DNA from: Angiostrongylus vasorum
Taxonomy: Eukaryota > Nematoda > Chromadorea > Rhabditida > Metastrongylidae
Length of the DNA stretch: 64,000 bases
Direction: 5' to 3'
Assembly: GCA_018806985.1 (NCBI GenBank)
Contig: JADANN010000414.1
Span: 558,001-622,000, forward strand
Shown here: one piece after another, positions 1-9,690 of the stretch
Layout: every line of letters begins with the position of its first letter
Numbering within the stretch: position 1 is the first letter of the stretch
Translations under genes and position numbers: made by a program
The notes under the pieces: generated by a model
What the model saw: the letters and a program-made list of their open reading frames with translations, nothing else
What the model was told of the DNA's origin: nothing
Database searches by the model: none

Positions 1-260
1 ATTCAACATGTATTCAAATTGTTGGGCTTAAACGAGGTTGATGAACAGATTTGTTCCGCTAACGTTTCGACGTCTTCGTCTTCTCAGAGCCGATGACCCG
101 AGTCGATGGACCACAGTCGTTCGTCTTCTCGATGTGGCTTCTGCATCGTCGTACCGAGACGGATCTTCTTCAGTAGATGTCCCAGTTTTCATTTCAAGAT
201 TGTCAATGGCACTCGTACAATCGCTTGCAAGTAAATCTCGTCTAATTGATGTATAAGACG
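1..260 (-). mobile_element. Partial arm of a hammerhead-bearing foldback family
   Basis: Shares its sequence order with the left arm at 38,766-38,950 (AACGAGGTTG, AACGTTTCGACGTC, GACCACAGT, CTCGATGTGGC). The hammerhead-like motif at about 56-94 (- strand) lacks one base in CTGATGA, reading CTGAGA. The element is truncated by the window start. Confidence 0.6.
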
Positions 261-663
261 CGTACTACTGGTCAATGTTCATTAAAATCTTCGCTGGTGG
301 TCCTGATTCTTATTCAACACATGACGGACTAGCCAACATGGTTTCAGCATAAATCTAGTTGAGAATAACTTGGCCTTTCCACTTTAAATAAGCCTGTTCT
401 ATCTTAGTGGCCTGAAGGCTCCTAAGGATCCAGCCCAAAAAGTCTTTACGTATGCTCCCACCAAATTAGCTCGAGTGGGCCCGAAGGTGCTGTGTTCACT
501 ATGGTAGTTGAAATTATCTGCTCCATTCACAATCAGTGCTCCATTGCACAACAGATGCAACGGAAAGAACTGTTCAGATCCTGTTCAAAAGTGGCCTTTT
601 AACTCCTCTTGTGGGGGAATTTATCCAGTAATCCAAGAAACAACGTAGTATAATAACGGCATG

Positions 664-940
664 CGGGTGAGTGAGTGTTGCGCAGTGGTTGGAGGCTTCC
701 TGTAATACACATGGGTTCGTTCCCACGCCTCAGGCCCTCCAAGCCCTCCATCCCTCCGGGGTCGGAAAATTAAGAAACTTGTCTGGGACGATAGCACACT
801 GGCTCGATACATCGGTAGGCAACCGCGAGTCATTGTAAAGGCGAGACATGCATTCAATCACCTCCATCGATGCTTAATGAAGTCGAATGCATAGCGCATC
901 CCTCAGGGATTGATGGACGCCGACAGCTTTATCCTTTTTT
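664..940 (+). mobile_element. SINE-A (tRNA-derived), full-length-like copy
   Basis: The head has an A box (TGCGCAGTGG) and B box (GGGTTCGTTCCC) spaced as in a tRNA gene. The body contains GGTCGG-AAATT and ACTTGTCTGG, then TCGATACATCGGTAGG and GAAGTCGAATGCAT. It ends in CAGCTTTATCC. No open frame. Confidence 0.8.
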
Positions 941-1308
941 GGTAACGGCATGAGAGTATTCAGCGATCGTTTCTTAAAGTTCGTGTTCATCTTTTCCATT
1001 TTTCGGCTTCTCTGCTTGTTTTCGCTATTTTCCTTCTCGCTTTCTTTTGTTCAGTTGTTCATTCTGCCAGTATACTCGTGTAATAGATGAGCATTATTTT
1101 GCTGATTTGAGGAATGTACTCCGCTAATCGTTCTCATCGTGCTGAGACGAGAAATCGTACAAAGGATGAGCTTCGAAAAGTCATCAGTTCGATAGAAAAA
1201 GTGCGAAAGTGGGAGAAGAAGTGGGTACTCATAAAGGACACTCAAATTAAGATCCAGAAGTGGGTCCCGGGTAAGTTGGTTTCTTTTTCTTTCAACGGAT
1301 GTACTGGT

Positions 1309-1560
1309 CTATTTATTTATATGGTCTTATAAACTGATCTCCTTTAGCTGATGCGAGGTTGGTATAGGTCTTCGTTGCCGTTGTCGTTGTTGTCCCACTC
1401 GTAACATCACGGCTGTGAGGAAGGTGAAATCGCCGAAACGTCAGCAGTTGACCAACAAGAACGACAGCAACAATAACAACAACGACAATGACAACGAAGA
1501 CCTATACCAAGAAGGCATCAGCTAAAGAAGATCGGTTTATAAGATCATGTAAATAAATAT
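1309..1560 (+). mobile_element. Foldback element with a hammerhead-like motif in its loop
   Basis: Arms of about 85 bases, 1,309-1,394 and 1,479-1,560, are near-perfect inverted repeats (for example GGTATAGGTCTTCGTTG against CAACGAAGACCTATACC). The loop holds a hammerhead-like core at 1,410-1,445. No coding capacity. It looks like a non-autonomous relative of the larger foldbacks at 38.8 and 21.6 kb. Confidence 0.7.
1410..1445 (+). ncRNA. Hammerhead-like motif, degenerate
   Basis: GGCT, then GTGAGGA (CTGANGA with two changes), stem II GGTG/CGCC, GAAAC, GTC, AGC. Stem I GCT/AGC can pair. The changed invariant C and A make cleavage unlikely. Confidence 0.45.
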
Positions 1561-1854
1561 ATCAACTATCTGTGCCGAGGTTTATAGAAAGTAAGTGTTT
1601 TGAGTTACTGAGACATCCTGATCATTTCTTAGGTAGCGGTAGTTGTGTTGTTTAACAGCGAGAGTCTTTCATGAGTGGATTTCCATTCATTACAGAACTG
1701 GATGGGCCAGTATGGATTAATATCAAGCGGTTGACTTCCATTCGTCGATTTTGCCAAACAGAAATTTTTGCCGCATGTTTTGTATTCAATCTTATAGCTA
1801 TCCATTGCGCAGTATTGATCTGGGCGTCGAACTGAAAGAGTTACTTGGATAGTT

Positions 1855-2260
1855 GGATATTTAAATAGCTCGTCCTCACTGGTTATGCGGGCCCCAGCAT
1901 AATCTCCATTTTTTTCGGAGTTTTGCTGGTTTAGCCATTTTGGTTCCCTGGAGTTTCGAGGTCAGCCTGGCCAAAGTCTGCCCCAGGTCGTTGCCACCAC
2001 AAGCAGTCGCAGCGCTTGTGCATCAGAGGGAGATTTGTCACCGTGCGACTAGTTTGATACCAGGACGGTGGTGGATCCTGGTATTGATTTACTCTTAACC
2101 GTGCTTCCTAGTGGAAGCGCCGGACTCCTAAGCTTGGGAGACCATGCCTGGGGATGAATCGCCCGCTGTAGATCGCAGCCCGACACCCGGGAACACGTCT
2201 CAGCCACGATGAGGTGGTAAACCGTTGAAAGGAAATTGAAGAGTTGCTCTCTACATTTAA
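1855..2260 (+). repeat. Repeat D
   Basis: A 400-base interspersed repeat: CTCGTCCTCACTGGTTATGC, GGGCCCCAGCATAATCTCC, GGTCAGCCTGGCCAAAGTCT, ACCAGGACGGTGGTGGATCC, GGTGGTAAACCGTTG. No tRNA-like boxes or open frame are evident. Other copies are at 31.5, 31.9, 33.3, 33.5, 47.4, 53.1 and 59.1 kb. Confidence 0.75.
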
Positions 2261-2499
2261 TGAATTGCAAAAGCATAACTATTTTTCGGAAGGTCACGGT
2301 GACCGTGTCTTCCTAGTCAAGACGATATTCTCCAAGGTATCGCTGCTGTGCTTTAACACTGAGGTTCGGCACTTAATATCTTTTTGTGCGCAGCTATAGT
2401 ATGGGTTGTATTGTTGGCGTTACTAACACCATTGTCTGTAGAAGAGTTAGACGTTCACAGGAATTTCTAAATAATGTGAAGCTCGTGTAGAACAGAGGT

Positions 2500-2712
2500 T
2501 GGTTGTGCCGTGCAATACGCATTATGTCATTGGTTCGTTCGCGCGCTTCATGCAAACTAGGTCCTCCATTCTTTTTGGTTCGCCAGTTGGTATCAGACAT
2601 GTCTGGAAGGATAAAAGCAGTGAATCAATATCTTGCTAGGTCCCTTTAAGTCATTATATTGGCTATATGTGCATTAGAGGTTGATAAACGCCGAATGCTT
2701 TATCCCTTACAC
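2500..2712 (+). mobile_element. SINE-A, old diverged copy
   Basis: TGTGCCGTGC and TGGTTCGTTCGCG correspond to the A and B boxes; the 3' end reads GCCGAATGCTTTATCCCTTA. Much of the body is lost. Confidence 0.5.
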
Positions 2713-2984
2713 TTTCTTTCTAACTACTATTATCATAGCATTCCTCAATCGTTACAAGATTTTACATAGATTTATTTTACAGTCAAAATTGCTACAATTT
2801 ATATTTCTTACACGTTTATATCTTTTTTACTGCTTAGAGTCCCCTAAATATGAGGAGGTAAAGTTTGTGTCTGAACTAAACAATCAGAAAAGCTAACATA
2901 TCCCTCGCTGGTTCTCCTGAACTACTGAGAATGTGGCACTGTTGACAATTTTAACTTATTATTTACTACCTGCTCTTTTTAATG

Positions 2985-3240
2985 GCAGGATATGTTGCGA
3001 AATATAACTTCAATGACGCAGAGATATTTGCAAACCTCCGGACCGCAGGTGTTTGCGGTGGGGAACGAACGCGGTGTTATTCTTTCCGGTGGCTAACGCG
3101 TTCACCACCACACTATGCGGATCCTTCTTTTCAACTGTCTCTCAGCTGGTTCTGTTGAGCAGTGCCATCAGCAATCACCCATCAGCGGGATTGATCTGGG
3201 GAGCCCAATTCGGCAATGAACCCAGTTAAGCTGATACTTT
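2985..3240 (-). mobile_element. SINE-B (tRNA-derived)
   Basis: On the - strand an A-box region (TGGTGGTGAACGCG), a B-box region (GCGTTCGTTCCCCACC), then CGGTCCGGAGGTTTGCAAAT and ATCTCTGCGTCATTG toward the 3' end. It faces the next copy at 3,425. Confidence 0.65.
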
Positions 3241-3274
3241 AGTTATAATCACAATTTTAACTTATTAGTTACTG

Positions 3275-3645
3275 CCTGCTCTCTTTAATGGCAGGGTATG
3301 TTGCGAAATATAACCTCATTGACCTGAGATATTTGCAAAACTCTGGAGCGCTCGTGTCTGCCATTAAAAAACGTATACATATCTTGCCATTAGAAAGAGT
3401 AAGTATTAAATAATAAGTTATAATTGTGATTATAATTACAACCTCAGCTAAATTGGGTCCATTGCCGACTTGGGCTCTCCAGATCAATCCAGTTGACGGG
3501 TGATTGCTGGTAGCACTTATCGATAGAACTATCTGAGAGATAGGGGAAAAGGCGAAACGAAAGGACCAGCATGATGTGGTGGTGAACGCGTTATCCCCGG
3601 AAAGGGTAATAGTGTGTTCATTCCCCACCGCAGGCAACTGTTGAC
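3275..3645 (+). mobile_element. SINE-B pair: 3' fragment plus a + strand copy
   Basis: A reversed 3' fragment (about 3,275-3,350) repeats GGCAGGGTATGTTGCGAAAT. From about 3,425 a + strand copy carries CAATCCAGTTGACGGGTGAT, the A-box region ATGTGGTGGTGAACGCG and B-box region GTGTTCATTCCCC. Confidence 0.6.
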
Positions 3646-3659
3646 AATGTTGACCAGAT

Positions 3660-4549
3660 TACAGTTGACTTGCGTTTCCAAGTTCAGAATAGGGCGGAAT
3701 CCGCCTAAGCGTTGGTTACTATAAAAAATATGGAACAACAACCTCGGGTGTGCTTAGGGAAAAAAAACTACGAAATCATCCTCTTAGTTTTTTATTTCGT
3801 GACTATTACACCTTCTCCCTTCAACGGGGCCCTTGAGATGTCCCAGGTCTGGCATTCTGATAGATAACACGCTTGACGAATTCCTCTGCTTCCCTAGGTA
3901 GTCGTTGCTGGCACATACAGTAATATTGCATGTGTGGCCGCCCTTGGTGCCCAGATTAAAACCTTGAGCCACTCTTAACACGTATTGTTGATAAAACGGA
4001 GGTGATGAGCCAACAATTTTAAATGCTTGTTTCCTTTCATAATTTAAAAAGATGTCATATATATATTTGACTGGGATTTTATTTTCAACTTTGAAAAAAC
4101 ATCTCTTCTCGTAATCAGTTCTATTTATTGGAATACAAATCTGTGGAAGCTACAGATCTCTGAAAACAGGAAACAAGTTTTTTTTTAACAAAGGTGGGAT
4201 TTGGAACTCACAATGCGTAATCTTTTCGTACAAGGTTGTAATTTAAATCATGAATCGGTTGAAAAGGCGAAGTTTCGTCCAAAATGGTCTTCCATATAAT
4301 GCCGTTGTTGTCTGTGTCTGCCTTGTCTGACTTTTAGACTTTCTTAGTTTTTTTTTCATTTTTTTTTAAATTTGGACTTTATACTGAGGATGGAATGAAA
4401 ATGCTAAGAGAAGTTTTAGTACCATCTGTAGAGCTTTCTACTCCTCATCCACTTCGTCTGTGATGTCTGTGATGTATTCATCTACTATTTTGAACCATAA
4501 TAATTGGAAATAGAAATAAACAACGTCATTCGAGCGTTGGAATGGGCAA
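3660..4549. other. Intergenic stretch without recognised features
   Basis: AT-rich DNA with no exon, repeat copy or hammerhead-like motif that I could identify. Confidence 0.5.
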
Positions 4550-5445
4550 ATATATGAGTGAAAGCCGTTAGTCAGCAATTGCACGTCTTCGCTTTTCTGA
4601 AGACACCGTTCCGATAACAGGCTAAGCCTGGCGGGACCAATGCTATCCCTCCAACTTCAGTAACGCTTGTGGATAGGTTCAGCTTCGACTAATTGTCACA
4701 GAAACATTGTTCATGTAGAATAGACTTGTTTCGTATGCTCAATTAACGCTCAATGAAATGAATATCTCCGAAAGGTCTAGCTAAGTCTATTTAGGTTGAG
4801 AAGTCAACATGATGAACGACTTAGCTCCAGACAAGGATACGATAAGGTAGAAAGGGGCGGCTTGGGGAGCTTTCAAGAGCATCGAGGATGTAATGAAAAG
4901 AACGAAGAACACCCGGCTCCATGCCCACCTTTTCGACTCGGCGATTCCTCCTGCCTTAACGTATACGTCAGAAACCTGGCCGCTGCATAAGCAAGATGGA
5001 AGATCGTTCATCATTATAGAACTCGCCGTCGGACGGGCGTTGTTAGGGGTTTCCCGTGTCATTGCAGCGGCAAGACGAGATCCGAAGCTCCGACCTACGT
5101 CAACGATTAGAAAACAAAGACGCCGTTTTGAACGGCAAATTGTCGAATATAATAAGATGGTCCAGACACGTAATGCGTATGAACGACAACCGATGGAAAA
5201 GATCCATTGAATACTGGATTCTTCGGGATGTCAACTGCAAATTGGGCATACCATCAACCCGGTGGTCAGAGTTTTTCACGAGAACCCTGAAAGGAAAGAA
5301 AGTATGATGCTCAATGGGTTTCTATAGCGTTCAAAGCCTACTGGGCTACTGCTTGCGGCAAAGAGAAATGGAAGGTCTACTGAAGCCCGCTCGAGTCACT
5401 CGGTCGTTGGCAGGTCGCCATTGATGATGGAACATGTTTATTATA
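4550..5445 (+). pseudogene. RTE-type LINE relic (3' part of reverse transcriptase and C-terminus)
   Basis: Successive frames match the end of an RTE-clade ORF: LRFSEDTVPIT (the FADDIVLIT motif, degraded), TLNEMNISE, then VNMMNDLAP, then MKRTKNTRLHAHLFDSAIPP, LTYTSETWPLHKQDGRSF, IRSSDLRQRLENKDAVLNGK, MRMNDNRWKRS and RWSEFFTRTL. Stops and frameshifts interrupt it, so it is dead. No 5' part is present, as is usual for a truncated LINE insertion. Confidence 0.8.
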
Positions 5446-6226
5446 TGGAATTAGCTGTTGTAATATATGGTGACATACAGCTCATACATGTTCGACCAAC
5501 TAGCTATTCAAATGCTGACAGTACTGTAATTGTAGAGTGAACGAGTTCTTTTTTTCACCATTTACCAAAGTTCGAAATATTCCAAAACCATGGGGTAATA
5601 TATGGAAGAACCTACATAGAAAAGCCTAAGTACCTAGGAAACATATAAGAAGCTGACTACAAAGCGAAAAATAGAGCAGAACGGGAGCAAGGTCATCTGT
5701 TGCGGAGCAAAGGGTGGATCGACCGACATGAATTGATTCTCGCTGCGAGTGCGGCGATAAATTGGGCGATAAGTTACTGTGAGACCCATGCGATGTACTC
5801 TTTGTTCCTAGTCTAGAATCTTTTTGCGAGTGGGGTCATGTTGAAGTTCTGGTTCTTATTAGCCACTCCTGTCCATTTTGAAGAATTCCCGGTTCATTTT
5901 TTATAATAAAAACGGTAATTTTCAAGTTCTTCCTTAATTGCGAGATAATGGTTATTTCTTCTACACATCATGCTTAACGTTCAAATTTACATGGGTGCTG
6001 CATAGAATGACTTGCGACTTCACGTTGTTTATGGGTTTTTCAAGTTTGTTGAGTTGACTTCTTGTTACCGTAATCCTTTCGTAGTTCTGAAGTAGAAATT
6101 CGCTGGAACTTTAGTCATTACGAAATAACTATCGGCGTATTAACCTCGTGATCGATCTTCGAGAAAACGTTGACTTGTAGACAATAATTTTTTTGTACTA
6201 ACTAGAGTTCTTGGGGAGAAGAGAAT
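5446..6226. other. Intergenic stretch without recognised features
   Basis: Between the RTE relic and the possible first exon of the membrane-protein gene. It may hold that gene's promoter, but no motif stands out. Confidence 0.5.
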
Positions 6227-6311
6227 ATGACGGAATTATATAAGGGATTTTGCTATATTGCTGTTGGAGTACTCATGGTGTGTACGCTACTATTTAATAT
6301 ATGCTGCTATG
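6227..6311 (+). CDS. Possible first exon of the membrane-protein gene
   Basis: An ATG opens MTELYKGFCYIAVGVLMVCT followed by LLFNICCY, a strongly hydrophobic stretch that could be a first membrane segment or signal anchor. A GT after 6311 would leave one base, which fits the phase of the acceptor before 7186. The donor (GTCTAG) is poor. Read without splicing, the frame gives a 42-residue hydrophobic peptide ending at 6355. It may therefore be a chance frame. Confidence 0.3.
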
Positions 6312-7185
6312 GTCTAGCATGCGTCATGTCCCTGTTTCAAATTTTAATGCAGTAGGGGTATTAGTATCTGCCATGAGATTCAAATGAGGTGGATAAACTA
6401 ATCTGGAAAACTTTTTTTTGTATATTTATGTGTATGGATGGGATTTTTGCTCACCAAAGTCCGCCACAATATTTTTCTTAAATAAGCAAGTCATTTTGCC
6501 ACGAAACGAATCATACGACACATGTCTTCAACAGTATGTCGGTTCTCCAAGGCGGTGGTCTTATGCAATACTTATTTTGATGGTCATGGAACGAGCAGTT
6601 CATGGATTACTTCACCAGATATTGTGCTTATAGAAGAGGAAAATCAATTTTTCGATCATAAGCTGTTATCATCTCTCTTGGTATTGATTGTCGGGTATCT
6701 CTAGCGGGAGCCAGTTAGATCTCCATTTGTTCCTCTCTTGGGCAAAAATGACTCAGCGAATTTAATTCGTCCTGGGGCCTCGCTGAGAATCACAGCTGTC
6801 TTTTTCGTCGTAGGGAATTTTGATCCTCGAGTTTACATAGGACAGCAGCAAGTAGACTGAGACGACATCGTGTGGGCCTCACTTTTTGTTCAACAATGCG
6901 GCGTGGTTTTTTTGGTCTTCTACAGACAAGGAACCTTGCATTGAGATAGGTCACAAACAAAGAGCCGAACCAGCTTGCGTTCAAGTCGTCAGTAACATGT
7001 TACTGAGGTCGTTTCTGTAGAAACTCTGGTGATCTTAGAATCGTATAGAACTCTTCTGCCATATCCGTTCAAACGTAAACATTCACTTGGGGTCGTTAGT
7101 TGTTCTTCAAACAATTTGACGTTCATGACCAAACTTTCACTAACGGAACACAGTAAAATAGTCCTGATATTCTAAAAGCCTTCAG

Positions 7186-8525
7186 TGACTGTCTTGTTCG
7201 ACGCTGCCGTATTGTGGCTATTCCGTGTTCAGGAGAATGAGATTCATTTATTTTATGGTGTTTGGCTATTGATAGCTACGCGTGCCTTGCCATGGTCTCA
7301 ATTTGGAAGTCGGGTCTACTCACGGGTAGTCGCCAGCGTCTCATAGAGGTGGAGCTTATTTTTTGGAGGTGACTCTTGACCACCTATGTATTATCTAATC
7401 ACTCAGTTGCAGGATTTTGACCTCATTGACTTGTGGGATAGAATATACTGAGAACACACGCAAGCACACATACATGAAAATATTTATGTGGATACAGAAA
7501 GTGTGTCGAAAAGGCGTAGCAGAAACAGGGATGCCATCTAGATACATCTGCGTCTCAGGGAAGCACGAGGCGTGTTAGTATGGGCGTATATGGTTATCGT
7601 GGAGTTCTTTAGAGCAGAATTTAAACTTGAATTCTGCGGTTTTTGTGCTCGCATGAATATTTACAGTTCCTTGAGATTTCTTGTTCTTAAAAAATTCATT
7701 CTTGAACTTGTTATAAACTAATAGTGATATAGGTTGTACATCGTTTATACAGAAAGTTTATTATGAATCTATGCAACCAGCTCTTGGAAGTGGTTCTTTG
7801 TACGCTCTGTGTAGTATGGGTTAGATCATGTCAATTGTTATTTCGTGTTTCTGTTCTCAGTAATGTCTTTCGAAGCTATGAAACACTTGAGTTTCTGAGA
7901 TTGCTGAAAATACCATCAACGCTATCTTCGAACTGCCCAAATCTAGTACGCCAAGTCCTTTACAATTTTGGACCATTCATTATGTTAAATTTCCAGTTAC
8001 GGCTCAAATGAACATTCCACCACCAAAAATTCCAAAAGCTCCAGTAGACGAGGACGCCAGTAATACCATTCAATCTACGGAAGAAAATTCACAAGGTAGA
8101 TTCCCACAGTGATTATAGAATCTTAATAAGGAGAGTCATACACATATGATATTTTTAGATAATGATATTTTTAAGCTTGCTTACCGGTTTAAAGTAGTCT
8201 AGTTTAATTTAGATTATTTCTGAGATGTAACGGCTGTAATTTCCGTTCTTAAAGTTCATCATAGCATTTCTTTTAGAATTCCTAAATGTGTTCGATTTTT
8301 CTGAAGTTCCCTTACTTTAAAAATTCAGATTCGACCACTGGAGCTAACGCTCCCCGGCTTGCTCGATTCGCTGGGAACTTGAACGATGATTCTAATACTG
8401 GCTTCTCGGAAGCGGGTTTCGACTCAGATTCAAACCAGACCTTCGAACCACAGAACTACCAACCGAGTTCGGAGCATGTTTCCACAGATTTCAGCGCTAT
8501 GAGAGATGCGGAGATGGGCAACTAG
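7186..8525 (+). CDS. Putative small membrane protein, 3' exons (unknown family)
   Basis: Four exons with consistent phases: 7186-7325, 7753-7819, 7997-8095 and 8329-8525, the last ending in TAG. The first encodes hydrophobic segments (TVLFDAAVLWLF and HLFYGVWLLIATRALPW); the second VYYESMQPALGSGSLYALCS; the third a Pro-rich stretch MNIPPPKIPKAPVDED; the last a Ser/Asn/Asp-rich tail ending AMRDAEMGN. The order, membrane part then polar tail, suggests a cytoplasmic C-terminal tail. Acceptors are CCTTCAG, TATACAG, TTTCCAG and ATTCAG. The last two introns are 177 and 233 bases. I do not recognise the family. The donor after 7325 (GTAGTC) is weak, so that junction is the least certain. It lies upstream of and convergent with the MMP gene, whose stop is about 950 bases away. 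Confidence 0.6.
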
Positions 8526-9475
8526 TGTTTTCACCTTTAGATCTCAGAATATGTAATTTGTTTGTGCACTATATCTAATTTATTATCATTTTCAACGATA
8601 ATCAGTGAATTATCAATAATATGGAAGACATTTTCAAGTGAAATGGTGCCTAACAACAAGAGAAGTGAGTCAATAGTAGATATAATAGTTACAATGGCAG
8701 TGTGATAAACAAATACGGAAGGAAGTTATTTGGAAAGAACTCAACACCGCGAGTATTGTTGGGGTTCTGTACTGCACCCATGATCAGGAGTTCTCTTAAG
8801 CGGGTTTGTTTGTAATTTGTTTCTACCCTTTTGAATAGAGTAATGAACGTTCGTTGCATTAGATTTTTACGCTGGTCGAATTAGTTTTTAATTATTTCGC
8901 TGAGTACATGTGACTTAAACATAAAGAGATTAAAAACTGATGTTCACATCATAAAGCAAAGAAAAAATCGTATGCAATGGTGTGTGTCATAGCTGCACGG
9001 TGGGTAGCTGGTGCTACCAATAGCGCGCGTTGGAAGAGCCACTAGAGCTCCGCCTAATTCTTTCAGCATTTGGTTTTAGGATAGTTCTTGTTCTTCCATT
9101 ATAATAAGCTAATATTTAGTTAACTACGGTCGAGGAGAACTAATAGTCGATAAGTATGTCATAAAATTGGTGGACCATCTTATAGAGTTGCGTGTAATTC
9201 TGCCAGCATGTAAAGAAAATTGTTAGAAGGCTTCCTACGTCACATACTTGTAAAGCTATTAGGGTAAGCCGTGTAGCTATTTTTGGTTAGTCAGATCTTG
9301 TAAGTACATTAACGGTCATCGTTTATGGTTATGATCGAGATAGATGTTGGTTAAATTTTCTAAAAATCGGACCCGTCACTATCTAAACCCGGGTGAATTT
9401 TTCGGGATATTAGACTCCCCCCTCGGAACAAAAGAGGGTCAAGAAATTGATGAAATGGCAGTGTAAGAAGAAACG
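8526..9475. other. Convergent intergenic region
   Basis: Separates the 3' ends of the + strand membrane-protein gene and the - strand MMP gene. It should contain both polyadenylation sites; no clean AATAAA was found close to either stop. No repeats recognised. Confidence 0.5.
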
Positions 9476-9690
9476 TTACGGAGAAAAGACGAGAACAAGA
9501 ATAATTACGGTAAAAGAAGATAAAGTTGATGCAGAGTTGGTTTGTTCAGCTGTTAATCGTGCTGATTGACGTTCTCTCTCGCAGAATGGCCAAAATTCCG
9601 ATATCGGAATTGGAAATCCTCTTGAAATTGGAAGTCGATAGTCAGAGGTGTTCATTCTGAACACCATATCACCTCGCATAAAGTATAGCT
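9476..9690 (-). CDS. MMP terminal exon: hemopexin blade 4, stalk and GPI-like tail
   Basis: It follows a 71-base intron (9691-9761). It encodes LYFMRGDMVFRMNTSDYRLP, then GFPIPISEFWPFC (the closing hemopexin Cys), a polar stalk ERERQSARLTAEQTNSAS, and ends SFTVIILVLVFSP before TAA. The short hydrophobic extreme C-terminus with no charged residues after it fits a GPI-attachment signal; a single membrane-spanning anchor is a less likely alternative because no cytoplasmic tail follows. Confidence 0.87.

Noticed and set aside
664..760. tRNA gene suggested by A and B boxes
   Set aside because: No cloverleaf could be closed, and the head is joined to a repeated SINE body; the same applies to the other SINE heads.
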